Shown: one piece after another, positions 42,401-51,378 of the stretch
Layout of the letters: each line of letters starts with the position of its first letter
Position numbering within the stretch: position 1 is the stretch's first letter
From: Mesobacillus jeotgali
GTDB taxonomy: Bacteria; Bacillota; Bacilli; Bacillales; Cytobacillaceae
Length of the DNA: 64,000 bases
Reading direction: 5' to 3'
NCBI RefSeq assembly: GCF_900166585.1
Contig: NZ_FVZC01000009.1
Location: 558,001 to 622,000 of the forward strand
Made by a program: the position numbers and the translations under genes
Notes under the pieces: model-generated
Told to the model about the DNA's origin: nothing
The model's input: only the letters and a program-made list of their open reading frames with translations
Database searches by the model: none

Positions 42401-42969
42401 AGCGTTATGAATTCCTGCTCGAGCAAAAGAACGATCTGCAGGAAGCAAAAGACACATTGTTCCTTGTTATTGAGGAAATGGACCAGGAAATGAAGAAACG
42501 TTTTGAGCAGACCTTTACTGGCATCCGATCACACTTTGAGTCTGTTTTCCAGGCCTTGTTTGGCGGCGGAAGAGCAGATCTGAAATTGACACAGCCTGAT
42601 GATCTTTTAAACACAGGTGTGGAAATTGTCGCACAGCCGCCCGGGAAGAAGCTCCAGAATCTTGGGCTTTTGTCTGGCGGTGAGCGGGCATTGACTGCGA
42701 TTGCACTGTTATTCTCGATTCTTAAGGTCCGTCCCGTTCCATTCTGTATCCTGGATGAGGTGGAAGCCGCATTGGATGAAGCCAATGTATACCGTTTCGC
42801 CCAATACTTGAAAAAATACCGTGATGAAACGCAATTTATTGTCATCACCCACCGTAAGGGTACAATGGAGGAAGCGGATGTCCTTTATGGTGTCACCATG
42901 CAGGAATCAGGTGTCTCCAAGCTTGTATCCGTCAGGCTGGAGGATTCAAAAGAACTTGTCAAAATGTAA
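39403..42969 (+). CDS. smc: Chromosome segregation and condensation protein SMC
   Basis: This 1188-residue ATPase begins MFLKRLDVVGFKSFAERIS. The N-terminal head has Walker A GPNGSGKSN (32-40). Long antiparallel coiled coils (about 170-500 and 680-1020) flank a hinge (about 500-670, with NPGGSMTGG). The C-terminal head has the signature LSGGERALTA and Walker B CILDEVEAALDEAN. It extrudes DNA loops with ScpA/ScpB. The start is a TTG at 39403 behind AAAGGGAGAG. ftsY follows 18 bases later. Confidence 0.98.
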   Translation: MFLKRLDVVGFKSFAERISVEFVPGVTAVVGPNGSGKSNITDSIRWVLGEQSARSLRGSKMEDIIFAGSDSRKPLNFAEVTLTLDNEDQSLPLDYNEVSVTRRVYRSGDSEYLINKQNCRLKDIVDLFMDSGLGREAFSIISQGRVEEILNSKPEDRRTIFEEAAGVLKYKSRKKKAENKLFETQENLNRVTDIIHELEAQVEPLKIQASIAKDYLQQKEELEQIEVALTAYEIEDLHARWEQLSKQLEHHKEDEIKQSALLQKKEAEIEKMRDHLAALDESVSDLQNVLLHASEELEKLEGRREVLKERKKNASQNKGQLEKNIEELTSSIARLEEQKAEYKKAVFELSEEAGALQKELQQKQEHLKLYSEDVELKIDSIKSDYIEVLNEQASAKNEKIYIEQQLQQQEAKGSRLDHDNDRFVGIRDEINEKKAEIEDKVASAQQELEEQAKLFFEEQKKLESLRSNYEKQEKTLYQAYQFLQQAKSKKEMLEEMEEDYSGFFQGVKEVLKARNSKLQGVEGAIAELINVPKQYETAIETALGGAMQHIVVKTEENARAAIQYLKQKSFGRATFLPLSIIKGKYLTGSQTTLLSGYSAYIGTAADLIQYDEKYAEVVKNLLGNVIIAKDLKGANEIAKMLQYRSRIVTLDGDVVNPGGSMTGGAVKQKSSSLLSRKGELEDLTNKLADMEEKTRVLESRVKALKADIHSSELRLEELRKTGEELRFKQQTLKGDLREVELEQKNINERLSVYDSEKTQMDTDREKLVSRLAELDRLLAKHQQTLVQLDKEIERLTELKNSNSTSKDTLISEISDLKIILASKKEQLTHVKEKLESTIFQAEEQSGKLAFMKEDLSLLSSEMTDSSSGESQLEEAAKQKLQDKNETLKLIASRRHERLELQNKLEDQELESKELRRLQKGMNEVLKDEEVKLNRLDVELDNKLAHLREEYLLSYEAAKEQYPLTIPADEARRKVKLIKMAIEELGTVNIGAIEEYERVSERYEFLLEQKNDLQEAKDTLFLVIEEMDQEMKKRFEQTFTGIRSHFESVFQALFGGGRADLKLTQPDDLLNTGVEIVAQPPGKKLQNLGLLSGGERALTAIALLFSILKVRPVPFCILDEVEAALDEANVYRFAQYLKKYRDETQFIVITHRKGTMEEADVLYGVTMQESGVSKLVSVRLEDSKELVKM

Positions 42970-42987
42970 TGAGAGAGGCGATGGACT

Positions 42988-43992
42988 GTGAGTTTTTTTA
43001 AGAAATTAAAAGAAAAGTTTTCGACACAGACTGAAAGTGTTACAGAGAAATTCAAAGATGGCCTGACGAAAACAAGAGACAATTTTTCCAACAAGGTAAA
43101 TGATCTTGTTTCACGTTACCGGAAGGTGGATGAGGAGTTTTTTGAAGAACTTGAGGAAATTTTGATCCAGGCAGATGTCGGCTTTGATACCGTAATGGAA
43201 TTAGTCGAAGAGCTTAAAAAAGAAGTCAAGCGCAGAAACATCCAGGATACGAAGGATGTACAGGCAGTCATTTCCGAGAAGCTTGTAGAAATCTATGAGG
43301 ACGGTACTGAGGATGAATCGTTCAGGCTGAACATTCAGGAAGACGGATTGACTGTTATATTATTCGTAGGCGTGAATGGGGTAGGGAAAACGACGACCAT
43401 TGGCAAATTGGCTCACAAATTCAAGAGCGAAGGGAAGAATGTCCTTCTTGCTGCTGGAGATACCTTCCGTGCTGGGGCAATTGAGCAGCTCGAAGTATGG
43501 GGCGATCGCGTTGGTGTGGATGTCATCAAGCAGGCAGAAGGCTCCGACCCGGCTGCAGTCATGTATGATGCGGTTCAGTCTGCGAAATCAAGAAAAGCTG
43601 ATATTCTAATCTGTGATACTGCTGGCAGATTGCAAAATAAGGTCAACCTAATGAAGGAGCTTGAAAAGGTAAAGCGTGTGATTGAACGCGAAGTGCCGGG
43701 CGCACCACATGAAGTTCTGCTCGTTCTGGATGCAACTACCGGCCAAAATGCACTTATTCAGGCTAAGACTTTTAAGGAAGCAACCGACGTAAGCGGAATT
43801 GTGCTTACCAAGCTTGATGGGACAGCCAAGGGCGGTATTGTGCTAGCGATACGCAAAGAGCTCAATATTCCGGTAAAATTTGTCGGTCTTGGCGAAAAAA
43901 TGGATGACCTACAGGAATTCGACGCTGAAAGATATGTTTATGGCCTGTTCGCTGACCTGGTAGAGGAAGAAGAAACAGCCGAAGAATCTTGA
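42988..43992 (+). CDS. ftsY: Signal recognition particle receptor FtsY
   Basis: This 334-residue SRP GTPase has a short basic/amphipathic N-terminus rather than the long acidic domain of E. coli. An N four-helix bundle is followed by a G domain with GVNGVGKTTT, DTAGRLQNK and TKLDGTAKGG. It docks SRP-ribosome complexes at the membrane. It starts with GTG (42988) and follows smc closely. Its partner Ffh is encoded two genes downstream. Confidence 0.97.
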   Translation: MSFFKKLKEKFSTQTESVTEKFKDGLTKTRDNFSNKVNDLVSRYRKVDEEFFEELEEILIQADVGFDTVMELVEELKKEVKRRNIQDTKDVQAVISEKLVEIYEDGTEDESFRLNIQEDGLTVILFVGVNGVGKTTTIGKLAHKFKSEGKNVLLAAGDTFRAGAIEQLEVWGDRVGVDVIKQAEGSDPAAVMYDAVQSAKSRKADILICDTAGRLQNKVNLMKELEKVKRVIEREVPGAPHEVLLVLDATTGQNALIQAKTFKEATDVSGIVLTKLDGTAKGGIVLAIRKELNIPVKFVGLGEKMDDLQEFDAERYVYGLFADLVEEEETAEES

Positions 43993-44023
43993 TTTACCAG
44001 TAAATTGCTGTAAAGAACTTTTC

Positions 44024-44052
44024 TTGACAGGTAAGACGAACGTGTGTAAACT
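44024..44052 (+). promoter_or_regulatory. Sigma-A promoter for ylxM-ffh
   Basis: A perfect TTGACA (44024-44029) and TAAACT (44047-44052) are spaced by 17 bases in the ftsY-ylxM gap. Confidence 0.7.
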
Positions 44053-44092
44053 CTTAATGTAAAGGTATTTCACTTAACATGGGGGAATATGA

Positions 44093-44422
44093 ATGCTTGA
44101 GAAAACGAACCGCATGAATTATTTGTATGATTTTTATCAGGCATTGCTGACTCCAAAACAAAGCAGTTATATGGCTCTATACTATCTTGATGATTACTCT
44201 CTTGGGGAAATTGCCGAGGAGTATGATGTTAGCCGGCAGGCTGTATACGACAATATCAAACGTACCGAAGCGATGCTCGAGGAGTATGAAGAGAAGCTTC
44301 TTCTGTTCGACAAATTCCAGAAGCGAAGCGGGCTGCTTTCAAAAGTGAGAGAGCTCATTGCTGAAAATGGAGACCCCGGCGCTTTGGGAGAACTAGTAGA
44401 TGAGATTGAGAAATTAGACTAG
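44093..44422 (+). CDS. ylxM: YlxM family DNA-binding/SRP-associated protein
   Basis: A 109-residue helix-turn-helix protein of the UPF0122 family. The sigma-region-4-like stretch [21 protein letters not shown] (about 38-58) is the HTH. It is almost always encoded directly upstream of ffh and is thought to modulate SRP function, although its exact role in Bacillus is not settled. It has its own promoter and a gap of 13 bases to ffh. Confidence 0.95.
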   Translation: MLEKTNRMNYLYDFYQALLTPKQSSYMALYYLDDYSLGEIAEEYDVSRQAVYDNIKRTEAMLEEYEEKLLLFDKFQKRSGLLSKVRELIAENGDPGALGELVDEIEKLD

Positions 44423-44435
44423 GGAGGCACATGAT

Positions 44436-45788
44436 ATGGCATTTGAAGGATTGGCCGACCGACTGCAAAATACGATGCAAAAAATCCGCGGCAAAGGAAA
44501 GGTATCCGAAGCGGATGTTAAAGAAATGATGCGAGAGGTCCGTCTGGCTCTCCTTGAGGCAGACGTTAACTTTAAGGTTGTAAAAGATTTTGTAAAGAAG
44601 GTCACTGAAAGGGCAATTGGCCAGGAGGTCGTTAAAAGCCTTACTCCAGGACAGCAGGTTATCAAGGTTGTAAAAGAAGAACTCACCGAGTTGATGGGTG
44701 GGGAGCAAAGCAAGATTGCTGCCTCCAGCCGTCCGCCGACAGTCATCATGATGGTCGGTCTACAAGGTGCAGGTAAAACGACGACGACCGGAAAGCTTGC
44801 CAATCTTCTTCGAAAAAAATACAACCGAAAGCCGTTGCTAGTAGCTGCGGATATATACCGTCCAGCGGCAATCAAGCAGCTTGAAACGCTTGGCAAACAG
44901 CTTAGCATGCCGGTATTTTCATTAGGCGACCAGGTCAGCCCCGTCGAGATCGCGAAACAGGCGATCGCTAAAGCGAAGGAAGACCACAATGACTATGTGC
45001 TTATCGATACCGCGGGCCGGCTGCATGTTGACGAAAACCTGATGGATGAGCTTAAGCAAATTAAAGAGCTTTCCAAGCCGGACGAAATCTTCCTTGTCGT
45101 CGATGCAATGACAGGGCAGGATGCTGTCAACGTAGCCCAGAGCTTCAATGAACAGTTAGGCTTGACAGGGGTAGTCCTGACAAAGCTTGATGGCGATACT
45201 AGAGGCGGTGCAGCGCTTTCCATCCGCGCCGTGACAAATACGCCAATCAAATTTGTCGGCCTTGGAGAAAAACTTGATGCACTGGAAGCATTCCACCCTG
45301 AAAGGATGGCTTCCAGAATCCTTGGTATGGGCGACGTCCTTACCCTGATCGAGAAGGCCCAGGCAAACGTCGATGAAGAAAAAGCGAAAGAGCTTGAGAA
45401 GAAAATGCGCACAGCATCATTTACCCTTGATGACTTCCTGGACCAGCTTGGCCAGGTTAGGAAGATGGGACCGCTGGATGAAATTCTCAAAATGATGCCT
45501 GGAGCCAATAAAATCAAAGGCATGAACAATCTTCAAATCGATGAAAAGCAAATCTCGCATGTCGAGGCAATCATTCAGTCGATGACGTCGAATGAAAAGA
45601 CTCATCCCGAAATCATCAACGCCAACAGGCGGAAACGGATTGCTAAAGGAAGCGGTACATCCATCCAAGAAGTCAACCGTCTGCTCAAGCAATTTGAAGA
45701 TATGAAAAAGATGATGAAACAGATGACGAACATGCAGCAAAAAGGCAAGAAAAAAGGCGGATTCAAACTGCCGTTCAATCCTTTTTGA
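44436..45788 (+). CDS. ffh: Signal recognition particle protein Ffh
   Basis: This 450-residue GTPase binds signal sequences and the SRP RNA. The N domain and G domain ([35 protein letters not shown]) occupy about residues 1-300. The methionine-rich M domain covers about 300-450 ([11 protein letters not shown], then [16 protein letters not shown]). It pairs with FtsY upstream. The SRP RNA gene is not in this window. Confidence 0.98.
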   Translation: MAFEGLADRLQNTMQKIRGKGKVSEADVKEMMREVRLALLEADVNFKVVKDFVKKVTERAIGQEVVKSLTPGQQVIKVVKEELTELMGGEQSKIAASSRPPTVIMMVGLQGAGKTTTTGKLANLLRKKYNRKPLLVAADIYRPAAIKQLETLGKQLSMPVFSLGDQVSPVEIAKQAIAKAKEDHNDYVLIDTAGRLHVDENLMDELKQIKELSKPDEIFLVVDAMTGQDAVNVAQSFNEQLGLTGVVLTKLDGDTRGGAALSIRAVTNTPIKFVGLGEKLDALEAFHPERMASRILGMGDVLTLIEKAQANVDEEKAKELEKKMRTASFTLDDFLDQLGQVRKMGPLDEILKMMPGANKIKGMNNLQIDEKQISHVEAIIQSMTSNEKTHPEIINANRRKRIAKGSGTSIQEVNRLLKQFEDMKKMMKQMTNMQQKGKKKGGFKLPFNPF

Positions 45789-45830
45789 CATGTAAAATTC
45801 CGGTAATTTCAGTCTGTAAAGAAAAAACAC

Positions 45831-45859
45831 TTTACAAGCTGTTTTCAATTTGGTATTAT
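45831..45859 (+). promoter_or_regulatory. Sigma-A promoter for rpsP
   Basis: TTTACA (45831-45836) and TATTAT (45854-45859) are separated by 17 bases. Each matches five of six consensus positions. Confidence 0.75.
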
Positions 45860-45898
45860 TCTATCTTGTGTGAAACTATTCGGAGGTGCTTATTTAAA

Positions 45899-46171
45899 AT
45901 GGCAGTAAAAATTCGTTTAAAGCGTATGGGAGCTAAAAAATCTCCTTTCTATCGTATTGTAGTAGCTGATTCACGTTCACCACGTGATGGCCGTTTCATC
46001 GAGTCTGTAGGAACTTACAACCCAGTTGCTCAACCAGCACAGGTTGAACTTAACGAAGAATTGGTTCTTAAGTGGTTAAACGACGGCGCTAAGCCATCTG
46101 ATACAGTACGTAACTTGTTCTCAAAACAAGGTATCATGGAAAAATTCCACAACTCAAAGCTTAGCAAGTAA
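45899..46171 (+). CDS. rpsP: 30S ribosomal protein S16
   Basis: This 90-residue protein begins [21 protein letters not shown], the usual S16 start. The ATG at 45899 follows CGGAGGTGC. An in-frame reading from 45785 inside the ffh end is not credible. It opens the conserved group rpsP-khpA-ylqD-rimM-trmD-rplS. Confidence 0.98.
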   Translation: MAVKIRLKRMGAKKSPFYRIVVADSRSPRDGRFIESVGTYNPVAQPAQVELNEELVLKWLNDGAKPSDTVRNLFSKQGIMEKFHNSKLSK

Positions 46172-46185
46172 TTGTGGACACGCCC

Positions 46186-46416
46186 ATGAAAGAATTAATC
46201 GAGACGATCGTGAAGCCACTTGTTGATTTTCCGGAAGATGTTCATGTCAATGAACATGAAGAGGATCAGCGCGTAACCTACAAGCTTTCCGTCAACAAAA
46301 GTGATATGGGCAAAGTAATTGGAAAGCAGGGACGCGTTGCAAAGGCGATTCGAACAGTAGTCTATGCAGCAGGCTCGTCACAGCAAAAGAAGATTTTCTT
46401 GGAAATCGTCGAATGA
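46186..46416 (+). CDS. khpA: KH-domain RNA-binding protein KhpA (YlqC)
   Basis: A small single KH-domain protein (76 residues from the ATG at 46186) with the RNA-binding loop GKVIGKQGR. KhpA pairs with KhpB/Jag in other Firmicutes to bind RNAs and affect cell division. The start is uncertain: a GTG at 46174 is in frame and would add four residues, and neither candidate has a strong ribosome site, so coupling to rpsP 15 bases upstream is likely. A terminator follows. Confidence 0.92.
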   Translation: MKELIETIVKPLVDFPEDVHVNEHEEDQRVTYKLSVNKSDMGKVIGKQGRVAKAIRTVVYAAGSSQQKKIFLEIVE

Positions 46417-46464
46417 CAATCAGCTGCGTTTGCAGATGGAGATAACTCTATATGATTGTATTTT

Positions 46465-46491
46465 AAAGGGAGGGGTGACCCTCCTTTTTTC
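46465..46491 (+). terminator. Terminator after khpA
   Basis: AAAGGGAGGG (46465-46474) pairs with CCCTCCTTTT (46479-46488), with a GTGA loop and extra Ts. A TATAAT at 46511-46516 lies just beyond and could begin transcription of ylqD-rimM-trmD. Confidence 0.88.
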
Positions 46492-46683
46492 TATTTATCA
46501 AGAATTAATGTATAATGAATAACCGAAGAGTTCATTGGCATTGCTCCAGTCGACATAGGAATAATGACTAGAACCATTAACTCAAAAGGGAATTTATGGT
46601 ATGGATTATTTAATATAGGAAAAGTCACTTCTAAAACAGATTTTCGCAGCCATAAAGGATGTTAGCTTTAAGGGGGAAATGCT

Positions 46684-47076
46684 TTGAAGGTACTTCAAAC
46701 GATTATCGTCAAACAGGTGCTGACAGAAGAAAGCAGGGAAAGAATCCACCAAAAGTATCACTCAAAAAAACGGCAGCTTCAGAAGGAATGTGACCAGCTT
46801 AAATTTGAGATGAAGAAACTCGAAAAATCTAAAAAGTTTCCGCCTGAAACCTTGAAAAAGCATTTCGAACAAGAAATTAAAGTCCATAAAGAAAAGATCA
46901 AGCTTTTGGATTTTCAAATAGAACAACTACATATTCTTCCGCTTGGGAGTGAAATTAAAGAAACAGAGCTGCAGGGCATCGTTGAAATAAATGAAGGTGA
47001 CCAGTGGGAAGGGTTTCTTTCAGGAAAGACTATTATTGTAAAAGATGGCATCGTGGCCGAAATACGCGAGAGGTGA
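46684..47076 (+). CDS. ylqD: YlqD family protein
   Basis: A 130-residue protein of the YlqD family, conserved in Bacilli next to khpA and rimM but of unknown function. Most of the first 90 residues form a charged, probably coiled-coil helix ([20 protein letters not shown]). The last 40 look like a small beta domain ([20 protein letters not shown]). It starts with TTG at 46684 behind AAGGGGGAAA. The 267-bp gap upstream holds no other gene that I can see. Confidence 0.9.
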   Translation: MKVLQTIIVKQVLTEESRERIHQKYHSKKRQLQKECDQLKFEMKKLEKSKKFPPETLKKHFEQEIKVHKEKIKLLDFQIEQLHILPLGSEIKETELQGIVEINEGDQWEGFLSGKTIIVKDGIVAEIRER

Positions 47077-47083
47077 TCAAAGA

Positions 47084-47602
47084 ATGGAGAAATTTTTTAA
47101 TGTCGGTAAGATCGTCAATACTCATGGCATCCGAGGAGAAGTAAGAGTGATTTCTAGGACAGACTTCCCCGAAGAGCGTTATAAGATAGGCAACACTCTA
47201 TATTTATTCATGCCTGGTTCTAAGGATCCTGAGGAGCTTGTAGTGAAAAGCCACAGGACCCATAAAAACTTCAACCTGCTGACATTCGAGGGCCATGACA
47301 ATGTCAATCAGGTGGAAAGAATGAAGGGCGGCATTCTGAAGGTTCCTGAAACTCAAAGAGGAGAACTTGAGGAAGGCGAGTTTTATTTCCAGGATATTAT
47401 CGGATGCACAATGGTAACTACAGAAGGTGAAGAACTTGGCAAGGTTATTGAGATACTGTCGCCAGGCGCCAATGATGTATGGGTTGTAAAGGGATCGAAG
47501 GGCAAAGAAATACTGATTCCGTATATCGGAGACATCGTGAAAAAAGTTGACCTCAAAGAAAAGATGATTCTGATTGAGCCGATGGAAGGGCTTCTCTCAT
47601 GA
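47084..47602 (+). CDS. rimM: Ribosome maturation factor RimM
   Basis: A 172-residue 16S rRNA processing factor with an N-terminal RimM domain ([18 protein letters not shown]) and a C-terminal PRC barrel ([11 protein letters not shown]...ILIPYI). It helps assemble the 30S head around S19. The ATG at 47084 follows GAGGTGAT. Codons upstream to 47045 overlap ylqD in another frame and are not used. It overlaps trmD by ATGA. Confidence 0.96.
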   Translation: MEKFFNVGKIVNTHGIRGEVRVISRTDFPEERYKIGNTLYLFMPGSKDPEELVVKSHRTHKNFNLLTFEGHDNVNQVERMKGGILKVPETQRGELEEGEFYFQDIIGCTMVTTEGEELGKVIEILSPGANDVWVVKGSKGKEILIPYIGDIVKKVDLKEKMILIEPMEGLLS

Positions 47603-48342
47603 TGAATATCGATGTCTTGTCTATTTTTCCCGAAATGTTTGAAGGCGTTTTCGGCCATTCAATCCTAAAAAAGGCGGCTGAAAAAGGGGCTTCTAAATAT
47701 AATGTAGTCAATTTCCGTGATTATGCCGATAACAAACATCAGACAGTTGATGATTATCCTTATGGAGGCGGCGCTGGGATGGTATTGAAGCCGCAGCCTA
47801 TTTTCGATGCAGTAACGGATTTAAGAGAACGGGCAAAAAGTGTTTCACCAAGAGTGATTCTCATGTGTCCCCAGGGGCAAAGGTATACGCAGAAAAAAGC
47901 AGAGGAATTGGCGAAGGAAGAGCATTTAATTTTTATCTGCGGCCATTATGAAGGTTATGATGAACGCATCCGTGAGCATGTCATCACAGATGAAATTTCA
48001 ATCGGCGATTATGTCCTGACAGGAGGAGAACTGGGGGCTATGGTGGTGATCGACAGTGTAGTGCGCCTTCTTCCAGGTGTGCTGGGGAGCGAAGAGTCGC
48101 ACATCCAGGATTCCTTCAGTACTGGCCTGCTTGAGCATCCCCACTATACCAGACCAGCTGATTTCCGGGGAATGAAGGTGCCGGATGTCCTGATCTCTGG
48201 CAATCATAAGCTGATTGATGAGTGGCGGATGAAGGAAAGCTTGAGAAGAACTATGAATCGAAGACCAGATCTTCTTGAGGATGCAGATCTGACCGAGCAG
48301 CAAAAAAAGTGGCTGGATGAGTTAGTAAAACTTAATGAATAA
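47599..48342 (+). CDS. trmD: tRNA (guanine-N1-)-methyltransferase TrmD
   Basis: A 247-residue SPOUT-class enzyme making m1G37 in tRNA, needed to prevent frameshifting. The trefoil-knot SAM site is seen in the [11 protein letters not shown] and [15 protein letters not shown] segments. There are two consecutive ATGs at 47599 and 47602. The first overlaps the rimM stop. The gap to rplS holds a promoter and leader. Confidence 0.98.
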   Translation: MMNIDVLSIFPEMFEGVFGHSILKKAAEKGASKYNVVNFRDYADNKHQTVDDYPYGGGAGMVLKPQPIFDAVTDLRERAKSVSPRVILMCPQGQRYTQKKAEELAKEEHLIFICGHYEGYDERIREHVITDEISIGDYVLTGGELGAMVVIDSVVRLLPGVLGSEESHIQDSFSTGLLEHPHYTRPADFRGMKVPDVLISGNHKLIDEWRMKESLRRTMNRRPDLLEDADLTEQQKKWLDELVKLNE

Positions 48343-48344
48343 TA

Positions 48345-48373
48345 TTGCAGTCAGGCCTAGTTTATGTTAAGAT
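48345..48373 (+). promoter_or_regulatory. Candidate promoter for rplS
   Basis: TTGCAG (48345-48350) and an extended -10, TG-T-TAAGAT (hexamer 48368-48373), are spaced by 17 bases. Confidence 0.5.
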
Positions 48374-48379
48374 ACTTCT

Positions 48380-48472
48380 TGTGGCTTGAAGCAAACGTGC
48401 TTTATGCTGCTTATAACAATGTTCCGCTGCAATGAAAGTGTGCAAGAGCATTCGTGGGAGGAGTTGAAAACG
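48380..48472 (+). promoter_or_regulatory. Probable L19 leader (autoregulatory mRNA element)
   Basis: About 90 bases lie between the predicted transcription start and the rplS ATG. An L19 leader RNA family is known at this place in Bacillaceae. Position and length fit, and short complementary stretches (GTGCTTTATGCTGC region, then AAGAGCATTCGTGGGAGGAG at the ribosome site) suggest folding. I could not confirm the structure by alignment. Confidence 0.45.
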
Positions 48473-48817
48473 ATGCAACAATTAATCGAAGAAATCACAA
48501 AAGCACAACTTCGCACTGATCTTCCATCTTTCCGTCCTGGTGACACTGTACGTGTTCACGTTAAGGTTGTTGAAGGAACTCGTGAACGTATCCAGTTGTT
48601 TGAAGGTGTAGTGATTAAGCGTCGTGGCGGTGGAATCAGCGAAACTTTTACAGTACGTAAAGTTTCTTACGGAGTAGGCGTTGAGCGTACTTTCCCTGTT
48701 CACACACCAAAAATTGCGAAGCTTGAAGTAATCCGCCGCGGTAAAGTCCGCCGTGCGAAACTTTACTACCTGCGCAACCTGCGTGGTAAAAAAGCTCGTA
48801 TTAAAGAAATTCGATAA
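48473..48817 (+). CDS. rplS: 50S ribosomal protein L19
   Basis: A 114-residue protein with the conserved [16 protein letters not shown] and the C-terminal [16 protein letters not shown] segments. L19 lies at the 30S-50S interface. The ATG at 48473 follows GGGAGGAG. An in-frame extension to 48386 would run through the leader and is rejected. A terminator follows. Confidence 0.98.
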   Translation: MQQLIEEITKAQLRTDLPSFRPGDTVRVHVKVVEGTRERIQLFEGVVIKRRGGGISETFTVRKVSYGVGVERTFPVHTPKIAKLEVIRRGKVRRAKLYYLRNLRGKKARIKEIR

Positions 48818-48828
48818 GAATGAATGTC

Positions 48829-48861
48829 AAAAAGGAGCTTGCCTAGCCAAGCTCCTTTTTC
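48829..48861 (+). terminator. Terminator after rplS
   Basis: A 13-bp perfect stem: AAAAAGGAGCTTG (48829-48841) with CAAGCTCCTTTTT (48848-48860). Confidence 0.93.
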
Positions 48862-49012
48862 ATTCAGTTTCTGCTCGCGAGAATGGAACATGATTCATTG
48901 TAATGTTAAATAAAAATTAAAAAATCATCGCCCATCGTGTTTATCTTGACTGACTTATGTAAAATAAAGTTATGTACTCAAACTACATTTATTTTAGAAT
49001 GGTGGGAAAAGA

Positions 49013-49567
49013 ATGGCCGAGAAAAAAAAGAATGAACTGTGGGAATGGACGAAAGCGCTTCTCATTGCTGTAGTACTAGCAGCAGTGATTCGATACTTTT
49101 TATTTGCACCAATAGTGGTGGATGGATTATCGATGATGCCGACTCTCCATGACCAGGATCGGATGATCGTTAATAAGCTAAGCTATAAAATCGGAGAGCC
49201 TGAAAGATTTGATATCATTGTTTTTCACGCACCCGAGAACAAGGATTACATAAAAAGAGTGATTGGCCTGCCTGGGGATAAGATAGAATATAAAAATGAT
49301 ACGCTATATGTGAATGGCAAAGCATATGAAGAACCATACTTGGAAGAATATAAAAAACAGGTGATCGATGGTCCGTTGACTGATCCATTCACGCTAGAAG
49401 AGAAGATTGGAACAGAAACAGTCCCTGAAGGCCATCTTTTCGTAATGGGTGACAATCGCCGATTCAGCAAGGACAGCCGGCACATTGGCACTGTACCGTT
49501 CGAAAAGGTGCTGGGAAAAACCAATGTCATCTACTGGCCAATTGAGGATATTAGAACAATAGACTAG
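49013..49567 (+). CDS. lepB: Type I signal peptidase
   Basis: This 184-residue membrane-anchored protease has one N-terminal transmembrane helix (about 12-32) and an extracellular catalytic domain. The catalytic Ser40 lies in VDGLSMMPTL and the Lys81 general base in DYIKRVIGLPGD. The C-terminal GDNRRFSKDSRHIG box is also present. It removes signal peptides from secreted proteins. Its place between rplS and rbgA is common in some Bacillaceae but not in B. subtilis, where sip genes lie elsewhere. Confidence 0.96.
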   Translation: MAEKKKNELWEWTKALLIAVVLAAVIRYFLFAPIVVDGLSMMPTLHDQDRMIVNKLSYKIGEPERFDIIVFHAPENKDYIKRVIGLPGDKIEYKNDTLYVNGKAYEEPYLEEYKKQVIDGPLTDPFTLEEKIGTETVPEGHLFVMGDNRRFSKDSRHIGTVPFEKVLGKTNVIYWPIEDIRTID

Positions 49568-49620
49568 ATAGGGACCGGCCGCCGATAACAGAGATGTAAA
49601 ACAGATAGGAGGTGGCTGCT

Positions 49621-50508
49621 TTGACGATCCAATGGTTTCCAGGCCATATGGCCAAGGCTCGCAGAGAGGTCACGGAAAAATTAAAGCTTGTTGATGTGAT
49701 ATTTGAACTGGTGGATGCAAGGATTCCATATTCATCCAGGAATCCAATGATTGATGAAATCATTCAGCACAAACCAAGAATTGTGTTATTGAATAAAGCG
49801 GATATGGCTGACAAGGCTGTCACGGAAGAATGGCTCCGCTACTACCGCGAAAAAGGGATTACCGCTCTTGCAATCAATTCGCAGGCTGGGACAGGATTAA
49901 AGCCGATTGTACAGGAATCTAAGGTGCTGCTTAAAGATAAATTCGATCGGCTGAAGTCAAAGGGAGTCAAGCCAAGGGCGATACGGGCCATGATCGTGGG
50001 CATCCCTAACGCCGGGAAGTCGACATTGATCAATCGCCTTGCCGGGAGAAATATCGCTCAGACCGGAAACAGGCCTGGTGTAACGAAAGCCCAGCAATGG
50101 ATTAAGGTGGGAAAGGAACTTGAACTCCTTGATACTCCTGGAATCCTATGGCCGAAGTTTGAGGATCAGGAAGTCGGAACAAAACTCGCGGTCACAGGGG
50201 CAATCAAGGATACCATCCTTAATCTCCAGGATTTGGCCGTATATGCACTAAGGTTCCTTGAAAAACGCTATCCTGAGCGTCTGCAGGAAAGATACAAGCT
50301 GTCTGCCCTGCCTGAGGAAATCGTTGAACTTTTTGACCAGATTGGCGATTTCCGTGGCTGCAGAATGCCAGGGGGTTATGTCGACTATGATAAAGTCGCT
50401 GAACTGGTAATCAGGGAAATACGTACTGAAAAATTAGGACCTCTTTCCTTTGAAAGGCCTCAGGATCTGGTAAAAGATGAAGTTACAGAAAAACAAGAAG
50501 AAAAATAA
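49621..50508 (+). CDS. rbgA: Ribosome biogenesis GTPase RbgA (YlqF)
   Basis: This 295-residue circularly permuted GTPase drives late 50S assembly around L6, L16 and L27. The permuted motifs are NKAD (G4), then [14 protein letters not shown] (G1), then DTPGILWPK (G3). A C-terminal helical RNA-binding domain (about 200-295) follows. The start is a TTG at 49621, exactly seven bases after AGGAGGT and giving [10 protein letters not shown] as in B. subtilis. An in-frame GTG at 49612 overlaps the ribosome site itself. Confidence 0.97.
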   Translation: MTIQWFPGHMAKARREVTEKLKLVDVIFELVDARIPYSSRNPMIDEIIQHKPRIVLLNKADMADKAVTEEWLRYYREKGITALAINSQAGTGLKPIVQESKVLLKDKFDRLKSKGVKPRAIRAMIVGIPNAGKSTLINRLAGRNIAQTGNRPGVTKAQQWIKVGKELELLDTPGILWPKFEDQEVGTKLAVTGAIKDTILNLQDLAVYALRFLEKRYPERLQERYKLSALPEEIVELFDQIGDFRGCRMPGGYVDYDKVAELVIREIRTEKLGPLSFERPQDLVKDEVTEKQEEK

Positions 50509-50536
50509 AGGTCCTGAAACCAGGGCCTTTATTTTT
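50503..50536 (+). terminator. Terminator after rbgA
   Basis: AAATAAAGGTCCTG (50503-50516) pairs with CAGGGCCTTTATTT (50521-50534). The stem overlaps the rbgA stop codon. Confidence 0.9.
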
Positions 50537-50585
50537 CGTTCCTACTGACGATACATAATAAAGAAGCAGCTAGGGGAAGTTGAAT

Positions 50586-51362
50586 ATGGAAAATTTGACT
50601 ATCGGCGAAATCGATCGCCGGTTATTCAGTGAAGAGGATGTTGACAGCCGATTCATTGAGCAATTAAAAAAAGATAACCGCAAGGGTGTCCAAAGACTCG
50701 TTATGAAGTGGGAGAAGCAAGAAGAGCAAAGAAAGCAAGTCCATCAGCAGTTCATCGACATGACTTCCTTCGAGAGGGAATATCGATCTAAGGGTTTCCA
50801 TTTAATTGCTGGTATTGATGAAGCTGGCAGAGGTCCGCTTGCCGGACCGGTGGTTGCAGGAGCAGTCATCCTGCCGGAGAACTTTTATCTTCTGGGAATC
50901 AATGATTCTAAAAAACTGACAGAAGCCAAAAGGGAAGAATATTTTAAAATCATTATTGAGGAAGCCTTGTCTGTCGGGGTCGGCATCATCGAGGCTGCAG
51001 AAATTGATGAGATTAATATTCTTCAGGCCAGCAAAAAAGCAATGCTTAATGCTGTTGCACAGTTAGAGACCAAACCTGATTTTTTATTGATTGATGCTGT
51101 CAGCCTGGATACACCTTATCCATATGAAGCATTAATCAAAGGTGATGCCAGGAGCATCTCCATTGCAGCAGCATCCATCATTGCCAAAGTAACAAGGGAC
51201 GGGCTGATGAAGGAGCTAGGTAACCGGTTCCCTCAATATGGGTTCCATGCAAATATGGGATATGGAACCGCTGGGCATTTAAATGCTTTAAGAGAGCACG
51301 GCGTCACAGACCACCACAGGAAGACATTCGCTCCAGTAAGAGAGTGTATCCAGCAGAACTAG
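50586..51362 (+). CDS. rnhB: Ribonuclease HII
   Basis: A 258-residue enzyme that cuts RNA-DNA hybrids and removes single ribonucleotides from DNA. The catalytic GIDEAGRGPLAGPVV motif is near residue 77. It is preceded by the N-terminal substrate-recognition extension typical of Bacillus RNase HII. Further acidic residues are in INDSKKLTEAKR and LLIDAVSLD. I use the ATG at 50586, six bases after AGGGGAAG. A TTG at 50580 is too close to it. Confidence 0.96.
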   Translation: MENLTIGEIDRRLFSEEDVDSRFIEQLKKDNRKGVQRLVMKWEKQEEQRKQVHQQFIDMTSFEREYRSKGFHLIAGIDEAGRGPLAGPVVAGAVILPENFYLLGINDSKKLTEAKREEYFKIIIEEALSVGVGIIEAAEIDEINILQASKKAMLNAVAQLETKPDFLLIDAVSLDTPYPYEALIKGDARSISIAAASIIAKVTRDGLMKELGNRFPQYGFHANMGYGTAGHLNALREHGVTDHHRKTFAPVRECIQQN

Positions 51363-51378
51363 GCAAAGCGGGTGAAAT

